This document shows, piece after piece, positions 1 through 8,670 of a stretch of DNA of 64,000 nucleotides. Positions within the stretch are counted from its first letter, which is position 1; every line of letters starts with the position of its first letter. Under the pieces are notes generated by a model. That model saw only the letters and a list, made by a program, of their open reading frames with translations. It made no database searches and had not been told where the DNA came from. The stretch lies in contig JAEYRD010000083.1 of NCBI GenBank assembly GCA_023435725.1, forward strand, positions 1-64,000. Reading direction: 5' to 3'. The position numbers and the translations under genes are program-made. The stretch is from Pseudomonadota bacterium (GTDB lineage Bacteria > Pseudomonadota > Alphaproteobacteria > Rhizobiales > Xanthobacteraceae).

Positions 1-105
1 TATTTGGTCTACTACAACAACTTCAGGCCTCATCAGGCCCTTGGCGGCAAGACGCCAAAGGAATTTGCCGCCGAAAAGACCGAAACCAATCGATCAGCGA
101 ATTGA
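1..105 (+). mobile_element. C-terminal fragment of an IS transposase (integrase-core type)
   Basis: The window opens inside a reading frame that runs from base 1 to a TGA at 103-105. It encodes about 34 residues including YNNFRPHQALGGKTPKEFA, the characteristic end of the DDE integrase core of IS3/IS481-type transposases. The rest of the gene lies to the left, so it cannot be said whether the element is intact. No clear terminal inverted repeat was found in the 24 bases before the SDR gene. Confidence 0.75.
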
Positions 106-128
106 TGAACTTGCACAGCAATGACGAG

Positions 129-914
129 TTACGTAATCAGATGCATCCCCGCATCCATGCGCACGACCTCGCCGGTCATGTTGCTGGAGGCAGGCAACGC
201 CAGGAAGCACACCAGTTGCGCGATGTCGTCGGCGGTTGATGCGACCTTGAGCGGCACCTTCGCCACCACGCTGTCGCGCACCTGCTTTGCCCCTGCCTCG
301 CCGCGCCCCTTGGTGAACCAGGGGGTATCGATATAGCCGGGGCACACGGTGTTGACGCGGATCAGCGGCGCCAGCGCGCGCGACAGCGACAACGTCATGG
401 TGTTGAGCGCGCCCTTGCTCGCGGCATAGGCAATCGACGAGCCGACGCCGCTGATGCCGGCGACCGAGGACACGTTGACCACGGCGGAGGGCCGCCCCGA
501 AGCCTTCGCGCCGGCCTCGAGCAGGCTGCGCGCCGCGCGCACCATCTGGAACGGGCCGATGGTGTTGACGCCGTACAGCCGCTGGAAATCCTCCGCCGAC
601 AATCCGTCGAGATCGGCATGGGCAACATGCTTGGTCGTGCCGGCATTGTTGACGAGGATATCGAGCCGGCCCCACCCGGCCGCGGCCGCAACGAACTTGC
701 GGCAATCGTCATCCTTTGAGACGTCGCCCTGCGCAACCAGAACTTCAGACGCGCCGGCCTTGCGGCAGAGTTCTGCCGTGGCCTCGGCTTCCTTCTGGCT
801 CGACGAATAGTTGATGACGAGCCGCGCCCCGCTCCGCGCGAGAATCTCCGCGGTCGCCGCGCCAAGTCCGGATGCGGACCCCGTCACGATTGCGCACAAA
901 CTGTCCTTTGCCAT
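129..914 (-). CDS. SDR family NAD(P)-dependent oxidoreductase (FabG-like)
   Basis: A 261-residue classical short-chain dehydrogenase/reductase, of usual length for the family. The Rossmann glycine motif TGSASGLG is at residues 11-18, NNAG at 89-92, the catalytic Ser near 150 and the YxxxK pair at Tyr163/Lys167. The C-terminal CPGYIDTPW segment is also typical. It probably interconverts a hydroxyl and a keto group on an acyl-CoA or similar substrate, since it stands divergently next to acyl-CoA dehydrogenase genes; the substrate itself is not visible in the sequence. The gene points away from the acyl-CoA dehydrogenases across a 238-bp region that contains a short palindrome, so the two units may be co-regulated. 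Family assignment is firm, substrate unknown. Confidence 0.9.
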   Translation of the reverse strand: MAKDSLCAIVTGSASGLGAATAEILARSGARLVINYSSSQKEAEATAELCRKAGASEVLVAQGDVSKDDDCRKFVAAAAGWGRLDILVNNAGTTKHVAHADLDGLSAEDFQRLYGVNTIGPFQMVRAARSLLEAGAKASGRPSAVVNVSSVAGISGVGSSIAYAASKGALNTMTLSLSRALAPLIRVNTVCPGYIDTPWFTKGRGEAGAKQVRDSVVAKVPLKVASTADDIAQLVCFLALPASSNMTGEVVRMDAGMHLIT

Positions 915-1002
915 CCGGTTTTTCCTTCCCCTGGATCTGATGCAAGCCTTAGGTAGCTGACCCTGTTTAGCGAGTTTGCCGTGCCCTGCAAATCGAGCAA
1001 AC

Positions 1003-1015
1003 TCCGCTAAGCGGA
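1003..1015. promoter_or_regulatory. candidate operator palindrome in the SDR/acyl-CoA dehydrogenase intergenic region
   Basis: TCCGCTAAGCGGA is a perfect 13-bp palindrome (6-bp arms around one A). It resembles the site at 10006-10020 upstream of the substrate-binding protein gene and the form of known IclR-family operators. A second inverted pair, GAGTTTGC at 972-979 and GCAAACTC at 997-1004, overlaps it. Operator function is inferred. Confidence 0.45.
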
Positions 1016-1152
1016 ATTAGTCCAGACCGGTTCTTGCGCCCATGCCGGAGCCGCAGATGGGCCTGCGATCAACGCTTGTCAGGGCCATGGCTTTTTCCGA
1101 TCATCGGGCGCAAGAAGAGACCGCGCGCCGGCCGACCGGGTAGAACGCGCCA

Positions 1153-2238
1153 ATGGCAAACACGGGGAACGCTGTGGCGGAGAGTGACAATATCGTCGTC
1201 GAGACCGCGGAGAAAATCTTCGCCGATCTCGCCGATCCGCAAACCATCAACAATGACAAGAAGGATTCGTGGCAGGCGCCGCTGTGGCAGGCGCTGAGCG
1301 AAGCCGGCCTGCCGCTGTCATGGGTGGCGGAAGATCTCGGCGGCTCCGGCGCGAGCCTTGCCGATGGCTTTGCGCTTCTCAACGCCGCCGGCCGCTTCGC
1401 GGTCGCGGTTCCCCTGGCCGAAACCATGCTGGCGGGCTGGCTGCTGTCGCAGGGCAAGATCGCCTCGCCGGAAGGCGAGATGACGGTGCTGCCGGCAAGC
1501 CCGAAGGATCGCATCACGCTCGATGCCGACGGCGCGCTCTCCGGCCGCGCCCGCGGCGTGCCCTTCGCCAAAGCGGCCAAGCACTTTGCGGTGCTGGCGC
1601 ATGGCAAGGACGGCGTCTCGATCGCGCTGGTCGATGCAAGCAAGGGCCGGATCGAGGCCGGCCTCAATGTCGGCTACGACCACAGCGATACCGTGACGCT
1701 CGACAAGGTCCAGCCCGTCGCCATCAAGCCGGCGGCGAAAGGCATTGACCAGACCACATTGATGCTGATGGGCGGCGTCGCGCGCAGCCTTCAGATCGCG
1801 GGTGCGCTGGAATCCATGCTAGACATCTCCGTGCGCTATTCCAACGAGCGCGTCGCCTTCGAGAAGAAGATCTCGAAATTCCAGGCGGTGCAGCACAATC
1901 TCGCGCGCCTCGCCGGCGAGTCCGCGGCGGCGCTTGCGGCCGCGACATCGGCCGCCGACGCCATCGCGAACGCAGAGGCGTTCAACGATGAGGTCTACCT
2001 CGAAGCCGCCTCGGCAAAGATCCGCTGTGCGGAAGCCGCGGAAAAAGGCGGCGGCATCGCGCATCAGGTGCACGGCGCGATCGGCTTCACCATGGAGCAC
2101 ATCCTGCACCGCTATTCGCTGCGGGCGCTGGCCTGGCGCGACGATTTCGGTTCGGAAAGCCATTGGGCCGTCGAGCTCGGCAAGCTGGTCGCCAATCGCG
2201 GCGCCGATGAGTTGTGGCCGCTCGTGGCTTCGCGCTGA
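1153..2238 (+). CDS. acyl-CoA dehydrogenase family protein (small partner of a pair)
   Basis: A 361-residue acyl-CoA dehydrogenase-fold protein. The C-terminal helical half is well conserved (YSNERVAFEKKISKFQAVQH near 235-255 and VHGAIGFTMEHILHRYSLRA near 308-327). The middle region lacks the classical EPxSGSD stretch that shapes the flavin and substrate site in its neighbour. That combination is usual for one subunit of heteromeric acyl-CoA dehydrogenases made of two different gene products, such as PimC/PimD or FadE26/FadE27. The next gene starts 18 bp downstream and encodes a fuller paralogue, so the two probably form one FAD enzyme that oxidises an acyl-CoA to its 2-enoyl-CoA. The heteromeric arrangement is inferred from adjacency. 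Confidence 0.88.
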   Translation: MANTGNAVAESDNIVVETAEKIFADLADPQTINNDKKDSWQAPLWQALSEAGLPLSWVAEDLGGSGASLADGFALLNAAGRFAVAVPLAETMLAGWLLSQGKIASPEGEMTVLPASPKDRITLDADGALSGRARGVPFAKAAKHFAVLAHGKDGVSIALVDASKGRIEAGLNVGYDHSDTVTLDKVQPVAIKPAAKGIDQTTLMLMGGVARSLQIAGALESMLDISVRYSNERVAFEKKISKFQAVQHNLARLAGESAAALAAATSAADAIANAEAFNDEVYLEAASAKIRCAEAAEKGGGIAHQVHGAIGFTMEHILHRYSLRALAWRDDFGSESHWAVELGKLVANRGADELWPLVASR

Positions 2239-2256
2239 TCAGGGGACGAGACAAAA

Positions 2257-3417
2257 ATGACCGCTGCCCTCCGTTTCGATCCGATCCGCCTGCCCGAAAA
2301 GTGCGAGCAACTGCGCAAGGAAGTGCGCGCGTTCCTCGCCGAGGAAATCGCCGCCGGCACCTTCGATCCGCACAAGCCCAACCGCGAAGACACCGACGCG
2401 CCGGAATTTTCCCGCAGGGTCGGCGCCAAGGGCTGGCTGGGCATGACCTGGCCGAAGAAATATGGCGGCCAGGAGCGCTCGTTCCTCGAACGCTATGTGG
2501 TGACCGAGGAGATGCGGGTAGCCAACGCGCCGACGCGGCGCTTCTTCGTCGCCGACCGCCAGAGCGGGCCGGTGCTGCTGAAATACGCGCCCGAGCACAT
2601 CAAGATGGATATCCTGCCGCGGATCTGCCGCGGCGAGATCTGCTTCGCGATCGGCATGAGCGAGCCGAACTCCGGCTCCGACCTGTTCGCCGCCAAGACG
2701 CGCGCGACCAAGACCGACGGCGGCTATCTCATCAACGGCACAAAGATCTGGACCTCGTCGGCACATATCGCCGACTACATGATCGCGATTTTCCGGACGT
2801 CACCGCCGACCAAGGAAAATCGCCGTCACGGCCTGACCCAGTTCCTAGTCAAGATGAAGCAGCCGGGCATCAAGGTGAACCCGATCGGCCAGATCACTGG
2901 CCAGTATGAGTTCAACGAGGTCGTCTTCACTGACTTCTTCGTTCCTGATGATCACGTGCTCGGCGAAGTCGATGGCGCCTGGAAGCAGGCCACATCGGAG
3001 CTCGCCTATGAGCGTTCGGGTCCCGAGCGTTTCCTCGAGACCTACTACGTGCTCACCGAGCTGGTCCGCGCGGTCGGTCCCAACCCGGATACGCGCAGCG
3101 CCGAAGGAATCGGGCGCCTGGTGGCGCAGCTCCACACCATGCGGCGCATGTCGGTCTCGGTTGCGGGCATGCTGCAGGCCGGCAAGGAGCCCGTGGTCGA
3201 AGCCTCCATCGTCAAGGACATCGGCACGGTCTGGGAGCAGCAGCTTCCGCACCGCGTGCGCGATCTCGCCGCCTTCGTCGAAGAGACCGCGACCAACCGC
3301 GAGACGCTGGAGCGGCAGCTCGACTTTGCCATCAAGACCGCGCCAAAACTCACCATCCAGGGCGGCACCTCCGAGGTGCTGCGCGGCATCATCGCCCGCG
3401 GACTTGGCTTGCGCTAA
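2257..3417 (+). CDS. acyl-CoA dehydrogenase (large partner of the pair)
   Basis: A 386-residue acyl-CoA dehydrogenase of normal family length. It has the N-terminal helical domain, the FAD/substrate segment with GMSEPNSGSD around residues 134-143 and KIWTSSAH near 162-169, and a C-terminal flavin-binding segment IQGGTSEVLRGIIARGLGL. The reaction is alpha,beta-dehydrogenation of an acyl-CoA with electrons passed on through ETF. The start is the ATG at 2257 behind AGGGGACG. It follows the smaller acyl-CoA dehydrogenase closely and is followed, after a palindromic repeat, by an enoyl-CoA hydratase, which would hydrate its product. The chain length or ring type of the substrate cannot be read from the sequence. 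Confidence 0.93.
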   Translation: MTAALRFDPIRLPEKCEQLRKEVRAFLAEEIAAGTFDPHKPNREDTDAPEFSRRVGAKGWLGMTWPKKYGGQERSFLERYVVTEEMRVANAPTRRFFVADRQSGPVLLKYAPEHIKMDILPRICRGEICFAIGMSEPNSGSDLFAAKTRATKTDGGYLINGTKIWTSSAHIADYMIAIFRTSPPTKENRRHGLTQFLVKMKQPGIKVNPIGQITGQYEFNEVVFTDFFVPDDHVLGEVDGAWKQATSELAYERSGPERFLETYYVLTELVRAVGPNPDTRSAEGIGRLVAQLHTMRRMSVSVAGMLQAGKEPVVEASIVKDIGTVWEQQLPHRVRDLAAFVEETATNRETLERQLDFAIKTAPKLTIQGGTSEVLRGIIARGLGLR

Positions 3418-3446
3418 TGGATGACGCTATCGCGGCTTGCGTCGAT

Positions 3447-3566
3447 CACCTCTCCCAGAGGAGAGATCGATTTGCGCCAGCAAATCGGGGGAGGGGCTGA
3501 GCTCTATCGAGGGACCGAAACCCCTCACCCGGCGCTACGCGCCGACCTCTCCCTCTGGGAGAGGTG
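3447..3566. repeat. intergenic palindromic repeat, 14-bp perfect arms
   Basis: CACCTCTCCCAGAG at 3447-3460 is repeated inverted as CTCTGGGAGAGGTG at 3553-3566, with inner hairpins and the motif CCCCTCACCCGGCGC between them. It belongs to the same family as the elements at 27204-27338, 28941-29106 and 59728-59848. It separates the acyl-CoA dehydrogenases from the hydratase gene and may act as an mRNA-stabilising or attenuating structure. Confidence 0.8.
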
Positions 3567-3597
3567 ATTCTTCGCTACCGAGATATTGGAGACAAAG

Positions 3598-4416
3598 ATG
3601 AGCACTTACAAAGATATCGGCGTCGAGAAGGTCGGGCATGTCGGCACCATCGAGATCCGCCGCCCGCCTCTGAACTTCTTCGACATTTCGCTGATCAACC
3701 AGATCGCGGACGCGCTCGACGAGTTCGACCGCGACATCGAGATCCGCGCCTCCGTTCTCTCAGCCCAGGGCAAGGCGTTCTGCGCCGGCGCCAATTTCAA
3801 CGATCCGGCGCGGCAGGCGCAGGACGCGCGTGAGGCCGAGAAAACCGCAAAGGGCGATCCGGCCGACAGCCTTGGCGCGATCAACCATCTTTATATCCAG
3901 GCCGTGCGCATCTTCCGCGCCAAGAAGCCGATCGTCGCTGCCGTGCAGGGTGCGGCCATCGGCGGCGGACTGGGCCTTGCGGTGTCGGCCGATTTCCGCG
4001 TCACCTGTCCCGAGGCGCGCTTCTCCGCGAACTTCACCAAGCTCGGCTTCCATCCCGGATTCGGACTGACGGTGACGCTGCCCGAGCTGATCGGCAAGAA
4101 CAACGCCGAGCTGATGTTCTACACCAGCCGCCGTGTCACCGGCGAAGAAGCGGTCAAATGGGGCCTTGCCAACGTGCTGGTGCCGCAGGACCAGGTGAAG
4201 GCGGGCGCGATGAAGCTCGCCGCCGAGATCGCCGAATGCTCCCCGCTCGGCCTCATCTCCACCCGCGCCACGATGCGCGCCGGCCTGGCCGACCGCGTCC
4301 TGGCCGCGACCAATCACGAGCTCGCCGAACAGACACGGCTGCGTGGGACGGAAGACTTCAAGGAAGGCGTGAAGGCCACCGAAGAACGGCGCGCAGCGAA
4401 CTTCAAGGGAAGGTAA
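3598..4416 (+). CDS. enoyl-CoA hydratase/isomerase family protein (crotonase)
   Basis: A 272-residue crotonase-fold protein. The first oxyanion-hole segment is SAQGKAFCAGANF near residues 55-67 and the second is AAIGGGLGLAVSADFRV near 120-136, followed by the usual SANFTKLGFHPGFG strand-helix. The product probably hydrates or isomerises enoyl-CoA made by the two upstream acyl-CoA dehydrogenases. The ATG at 3598 is preferred over an in-frame TTG at 3586 because GGAGA lies about five bases before it. The family includes hydratases, isomerases, hydrolases and ring-cleaving enzymes, so the exact reaction is open. Confidence 0.9.
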   Translation: MSTYKDIGVEKVGHVGTIEIRRPPLNFFDISLINQIADALDEFDRDIEIRASVLSAQGKAFCAGANFNDPARQAQDAREAEKTAKGDPADSLGAINHLYIQAVRIFRAKKPIVAAVQGAAIGGGLGLAVSADFRVTCPEARFSANFTKLGFHPGFGLTVTLPELIGKNNAELMFYTSRRVTGEEAVKWGLANVLVPQDQVKAGAMKLAAEIAECSPLGLISTRATMRAGLADRVLAATNHELAEQTRLRGTEDFKEGVKATEERRAANFKGR

Positions 4417-4439
4417 CTACCGCCTCATCTCGCCAACTC

Positions 4440-4683
4440 TGGCCTGTGGTTATGGATTCCGGGCTCGCGCTTTGCGCGCCCCGGAATGACGTAACTGGCG
4501 TTCTGCTGCTGCTACATCCTCCGCTGTCGTCCCTGCGAAAGCAGGGACCCATACCCCCAGGGAGAAGCTACGACGCGCGACTGGTCATCACGGGCCTTCG
4601 TCAAACAACGGCCTGCGGTTATCACGACGAGCGCAAGCGCTCACGCGGGGGTCCCGGATCTGCGCTTCACTTATCCGGGACGA
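4440..4683. repeat. composite intergenic repeat (two palindromic modules)
   Basis: This stretch between two converging genes holds two modules. One is a palindrome reading GGATTCCGGGCTCGCGC... to ...GCGCCCCGGAATGAC at 4454-4490. The other is a longer block with GGGACCCATACCCCCAGGG and CTTCGTCAAAC, ending in a CCGGGACGAC repeat. The same modules recur at 43252-43423. No coding potential is apparent. Confidence 0.75.
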
Positions 4684-4701
4684 CACCGGTGTCGTGGTTG
4701 G

Positions 4702-6816
4702 CTACTTCCTTCCGACCACCAGCGCGTCCACGATCGTCACGCCCTGCCCTTCCGGATGCGCCAGCACCGGGTTGAGCTCGATCTCCGCGATCTCCTTCGC
4801 ATGCCGTGCGGCGAGCACGGAGATGTCGCCGATCAGTTGCGCCAGCGCCGCGACATCCGCCTTCGCCGCGCCGCGAAAGCCATCGAGCAGCGGCGCGGCT
4901 TTCAAGGCCATCAGCATTGCCCTCGCCTCCTCCACGCCGACCGGCGCCGGGCGGTAGACGACATCGCGGAACAGTTCTGTGGTAATGCCGCCGAGGCCGA
5001 TCATGACCATGGGACCGAAGGTCTTGTCCGTCATCGTGCCGACGATGATCTCGACGCCCCGTTTCGCCATCGGACCGAGCAGCACGCCCTGAATGGCCGC
5101 CTCTGGGCGGTGCTTGCGCGCATTGTTGAGCAACGCCTCGAACGCCAGAAACACCTCGCCCTTGGTGCTGATGTTGACGCGCACGCCGCCGACTTCGCTC
5201 TTGTGCGCGATATCAGGCGACTGGATCTTCATCACCAGCGGAAAGCCGACGCGGGCGACCGCCGCGTCGAGCTCGCTCTTTTCTTTCACCAGCACTTCGT
5301 CCGGCAGCGCGATCCTGGCGGCGCGGAGCAATGCCTTGCTGTCGGATTCGGACAGAACCGGCGATTTCAGGTACGCGGAGAGATCGCGGACCGGCAGCCG
5401 CTCCTCATCCGCGAGCCTCGGCAGTGTAAAATTGGCGTAGTCGACGATCCGTCGCATCGCGACGCCGACATGGGTGAGGCCTGACAGCACCACGACACCG
5501 GATTTGGCGAGCTCGCGCCGCGCGAAGTCGGACGGCACCGTGTAGGAATAGAACGCCACCGGCTTATGCTGCGCCGTCAGCACCGGCGTCAGCTCAACCT
5601 CCTTGAAGGGCTTGCGCACCTCGCTCGACAGCGACAGCACGACCAGGATCGCGTCGACTTCGTCGGAGACAGTGAGCAGATCGAGGCTCTTCTGCAGGCC
5701 GCCCGAGGTCACGCCCTGCGCGGTCACGTCGATCGGGTTGCGCGCGGTACCATAGGACGGCATCAGCTTTCCGATCTCCGCCTGGACCGGTTCGGAGAGT
5801 TCCGGCACCTGCAGGCCCTGCAGCGCCACCGCGTCCGCGCCCCAGATGCCGGCGCCCCCGGAGGCGGTGACGACCGCGACGCGATCGCCTTTCGGCAGCG
5901 GGTTGCTCGCGAGCACCGCCGCGATCGTCAGCGCCTCGTCGAGATCGTTGGAGACAATGAAGCCATATTTCGCGAACACCGCATCATAAGCCGCCGACCA
6001 GCCGGCCATGCTCGCGGTGTGCGAGGCCGCCGCGCGCTCGCCGGCACCGGAGCGGCCGACCTTCGTGACGATGACCGGCTTCTTCACCTCCGCGGCGCGA
6101 CGTGCGGCGGCAAGGAATTTGTCGACGTCGCGGATGCCTTCGATGAAAAGCAGGATTGCGTCGGTCGAGGCGTCTTGCACCATGTAGTCCAGGAACTCGC
6201 CCGCCCCGAGATCGGATTCATTGCCGGCGCTGACGACATAGCTCACGGCAATTCCGAGCGCCTTGGCGCGGTGATAATAGGCAAAGCCGATGCCGCCGCT
6301 CTGCGCGACGATGCCGATCCGCCTTGTGGTGGCGATCAGCGGCACCACACCCGGCTTGACGTCCGCGGCGGGACTGAAGGTCGCCGCCACGCGCTGCACC
6401 TGGCTGAAGAAGCCCTCAGCATTCGGGCCGGAAATCCGCATGCCCGAGCGCTTCGCCAGCGCCGCGATCGCGTCCTGCATCGCCGCGCTGTCACCGCCCT
6501 CCTCGGCAAAGCCGGAGGAGATGATCACGGCGTTCTTGACACCGGCGGCGGCGCATTGTTCCAGCGCTGGAAGCACGGCGCGCGCTGGAATGATGATGAC
6601 GGCGAGATCGATCGGCGCGCCGATCTCGGCGATCGATTTGTAGCAGGGGAGCCCGTCGATGTCGGCGTAGATCGGGTTCACCGGATAGATCTTTCCGGGA
6701 TAATCGTTCTTGCGCAGCATCGCGAGCAGCCGCCCCGGTATCTTCTCGTGATCGCGCGAGGCGCCGATCAGCGCGATGCTCGTGGGCGCGAAGAAGCTGT
6801 CGAGCGGATGCGGCAT
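4702..6816 (-). CDS. acyl-CoA synthetase, NDP-forming type (acetate-CoA ligase family)
   Basis: A 704-residue single-chain ligase with the domain order of ADP-forming acyl-CoA synthetases. An N-terminal CoA-binding Rossmann domain (SIALIGASRDHEKIPG near 13-28) is followed by succinyl-CoA-ligase-like domains (QSGGIGFAYYHRA near 171-183 and SASGG-type loops near 315-320). A C-terminal ATP-grasp domain occupies about 480-700 (GFPLVMKIQSPDIAHKSEVGGV). Such enzymes activate a carboxylic acid to its CoA thioester, coupled to NTP hydrolysis. In this cluster it would supply the acyl-CoA used by the dehydrogenases and hydratases. Regions of this family are annotated variously as acetyl-, feruloyl- or other acyl-CoA ligases; the acid used here is unknown. 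Confidence 0.9.
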   Translation of the reverse strand: MPHPLDSFFAPTSIALIGASRDHEKIPGRLLAMLRKNDYPGKIYPVNPIYADIDGLPCYKSIAEIGAPIDLAVIIIPARAVLPALEQCAAAGVKNAVIISSGFAEEGGDSAAMQDAIAALAKRSGMRISGPNAEGFFSQVQRVAATFSPAADVKPGVVPLIATTRRIGIVAQSGGIGFAYYHRAKALGIAVSYVVSAGNESDLGAGEFLDYMVQDASTDAILLFIEGIRDVDKFLAAARRAAEVKKPVIVTKVGRSGAGERAAASHTASMAGWSAAYDAVFAKYGFIVSNDLDEALTIAAVLASNPLPKGDRVAVVTASGGAGIWGADAVALQGLQVPELSEPVQAEIGKLMPSYGTARNPIDVTAQGVTSGGLQKSLDLLTVSDEVDAILVVLSLSSEVRKPFKEVELTPVLTAQHKPVAFYSYTVPSDFARRELAKSGVVVLSGLTHVGVAMRRIVDYANFTLPRLADEERLPVRDLSAYLKSPVLSESDSKALLRAARIALPDEVLVKEKSELDAAVARVGFPLVMKIQSPDIAHKSEVGGVRVNISTKGEVFLAFEALLNNARKHRPEAAIQGVLLGPMAKRGVEIIVGTMTDKTFGPMVMIGLGGITTELFRDVVYRPAPVGVEEARAMLMALKAAPLLDGFRGAAKADVAALAQLIGDISVLAARHAKEIAEIELNPVLAHPEGQGVTIVDALVVGRK

Positions 6817-6857
6817 GGAGTGATCCCTGCTATCGTTGTTTTTCGCTCACTCTATCC

Positions 6858-6953
6858 TCGTCATGGCCGGACTTGTCCCGGCCATCCACGCTGCTTGCCA
6901 ATGACGACGACGGTCAAGAACGTGGATGCCCGGGACAAGCCCGGGCATGACGA
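6858..6953. repeat. intergenic palindromic repeat (GTCATGGCCGG...GCCCGGGCATGACG type)
   Basis: Two hairpins back to back, CATGGCCGGacttgtCCCGGCCATCC and GGATGCCCGGGacaagCCCGGGCATG, separated by a short variable segment. The same element type is at 55131-55212. It lies between the acyl-CoA synthetase and the VOC-protein gene and carries no open frame of interest. Confidence 0.8.
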
Positions 6954-6977
6954 TCCAACAGACAATCCGCCAAGCGA

Positions 6978-7739
6978 TCAAGCAGCAAGCCGGAACGTCA
7001 CCCCGCCCAGCAAGAACTCGTTGCCCGCGATCGCGAGCCCCTTCGCCCGTGCGGCATGCAGCACGCGCCCCGTATCAGCCACCCGGAATTCCAGGGCGCT
7101 CATGATCTCGCTTGCGCCCTTTACGAAGCGGAAGCTGGCATTGGGCAGCTTCAGCTCCGCGCCGGCGCCGGCTTTGCCAGGCACAATGCCAATGATCTTT
7201 CCCCAATGCTCCGCCAGTCCCTGCGGATCCGGGCTTTGCATCTCCACGCCCGTCAGCGCCTGCGTCACGTCCTTGCGGATGAATTTTCGCCAGTCCGGTC
7301 CGGCCGGCGGATACGGGCCCAAGACATCATCGCTGCCTTCAGTGTGGTTAAACTCGATGAAGGCGGCGCGGCAGTCGCGGGGATGGAGCTGCACGCCGTG
7401 ATAGGGCGCGTGGTCGATGACATTGGCCGTACGCACGCCCATGGCGTTGGCATTCCTGCCGCGCTCGTCTGGATCGTTGCAACAGAAGATCGCCATGTAG
7501 CCGCCGCGGCCGCCGGTCTTCTCGATGAAACGGCCGGCCGTGGTGCCGTCCTTGAACGGCGCCACCACCTCGAGCAGGATCGTGTCGACCGGGAGCAGCG
7601 CGTTCTCCAGGCCATATTTCGCGACATTGCCGTCGCGATAGCACACCGTGAGGCCCATGATCTCGGCGATGTCGGAGATCACGGGCGCGAGCTGCGGCAC
7701 GACTAGGCAGATCTGCCGTAACCGCATATAGGGCGCCAT
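6978..7739 (-). CDS. VOC (glyoxalase/dioxygenase-fold) family protein
   Basis: A 253-residue protein that reads as two tandem vicinal-oxygen-chelate modules. The first runs from RLRQICLVVPQLAPVISDIAEIMG near residue 6 to about 120, the second from about 140 to the end (VEMQSPDPQGLAEHWGKIIG ... ALEFRVADTGRVL). The fold binds a divalent metal and acts on CoA esters, hydroxy acids or aromatic compounds; which of these cannot be decided here. The ATG at 7739 is two bases past the stop of the upstream crotonase gene, so the two are almost certainly translated together. A longer in-frame extension upstream overlaps the crotonase gene and is a shadow. Confidence 0.8.
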   Translation of the reverse strand: MAPYMRLRQICLVVPQLAPVISDIAEIMGLTVCYRDGNVAKYGLENALLPVDTILLEVVAPFKDGTTAGRFIEKTGGRGGYMAIFCCNDPDERGRNANAMGVRTANVIDHAPYHGVQLHPRDCRAAFIEFNHTEGSDDVLGPYPPAGPDWRKFIRKDVTQALTGVEMQSPDPQGLAEHWGKIIGIVPGKAGAGAELKLPNASFRFVKGASEIMSALEFRVADTGRVLHAARAKGLAIAGNEFLLGGVTFRLAA

Positions 7740-7741
7740 CG

Positions 7742-8533
7742 CTAGGCGCCCTTGAAGGTCGGCTTGCGCTTCTCGACGAAGGCCTTCGCGGCTTCCTTGT
7801 GGTCCTCGGTGTCGCCGCAGCGGGTGTGATGGATCGCCTCGCCGTCGAAGCAGTCCTCCAGCGCCAGATGCTCGGCATTGTTGATGTTGCGCTTGATGTA
7901 GCCGAGCGCGATCGACGGGCCCTGTGCCAGCGACAGCGCGATGTCGTGCGCCGCAGTGTCGATCTCGGCGTCGGCAACGACCTTCGTCACCAAGCCGATC
8001 GCATGCGCCTCCTTCGCCGTTAGCACCGGCGACATCAGATAGAGTTCGCGCGCCCGTGCGCTGCCGAGAAGCTGGGTGAGGAAATAGGTGCCGCCGTAAT
8101 CGCCGGAGAAGCCGACCTTGGCGAAGGCGGTCGTGATCTTGCAGGATTCGGAGGCGATGCGGAGATCGCACGACAGCGCCATCGAGAGGCCCGCGCCGGC
8201 CGCAGCACCGTCGAGCTGCGCCACCACGGGTTTCGGCATCTGGTGCAGAATGCGCGAGACCTCCATGCCACGGCGCAGGTTCGCCATTTTCACTTCGAAC
8301 GGCAGCGGCGCGCGGCCTGCCGCCATCGACTTGACGTCCCCGCCGACGCAGAAAGAGCCGCCCGCGCCCTTGAGCAGCACCGCGCGCACTTCCGGATCGT
8401 CAGCCGCGCGCCGCGCAGCCTCGACCAGCCCGGTCACCATATCGGGGTTGAGCGCGTTCTTCCGCTCCGGACGATTCATCGTGATGGTGAGCAGCCCGCC
8501 TTCGAGCTTCTGCAGGACCATGTCATTGCTCAT
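7742..8533 (-). CDS. enoyl-CoA hydratase/isomerase family protein (crotonase)
   Basis: A 263-residue crotonase with both oxyanion-hole segments: LLKGAGGSFCVGGDVKSMA near 53-71 and QLDGAAAGAGLSMALSCDLRIA near 107-128. The C-terminal half (SPVLTAKEAHAIGLVTKVV) is also typical. It is the second crotonase of the cluster and is only moderately similar to the one at 3598-4416, so it probably handles a different step or substrate. It forms a tight pair with the VOC gene downstream and lies between that gene and the substrate-binding-protein gene on the same strand. Confidence 0.9.
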   Translation of the reverse strand: MSNDMVLQKLEGGLLTITMNRPERKNALNPDMVTGLVEAARRAADDPEVRAVLLKGAGGSFCVGGDVKSMAAGRAPLPFEVKMANLRRGMEVSRILHQMPKPVVAQLDGAAAGAGLSMALSCDLRIASESCKITTAFAKVGFSGDYGGTYFLTQLLGSARARELYLMSPVLTAKEAHAIGLVTKVVADAEIDTAAHDIALSLAQGPSIALGYIKRNINNAEHLALEDCFDGEAIHHTRCGDTEDHKEAAKAFVEKRKPTFKGA

Positions 8534-8579
8534 GGGACGTCTTCTTCCTTGTTGTTGTTTGACCGAGCTATCACCACAC

Positions 8580-8666
8580 CGTCATTGCGAGCGGAGCGAA
8601 GCAATCCAGAGAGGTTTCCGCAGAGACAGCCTGGATTGCTTCGTCACTTCGCTCCTCGCAATGACG
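8580..8666. repeat. intergenic palindromic repeat (CGTCATTGCGAGCGGAGCGAAGCAATCC type)
   Basis: CGTCATTGCGAG and a GAAGCAATCCAG hairpin are mirrored by CTGGATTGCTTCG and CTCGCAATGACG at the far end. The same element occurs at 10046-10161. It sits just downstream of the substrate-binding-protein gene and upstream of the crotonase gene on the minus strand. Confidence 0.8.
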
Positions 8667-8670
8667 AGGC

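Noticed and set aside
1153..3417. Naming the acyl-CoA dehydrogenase pair pimC/pimD
   Set aside because: The layout is reminiscent, but the other pim genes (pimF, pimA, pimB) are not in order here and the sequence alone does not show pimeloyl-CoA specificity.
5566..7401. 611-codon plus-strand frame antisense to the acyl-CoA synthetase gene
   Set aside because: His/Arg/Asp-rich composition typical of the complement of a GC-rich gene; the opposite strand encodes a complete, motif-bearing ligase.
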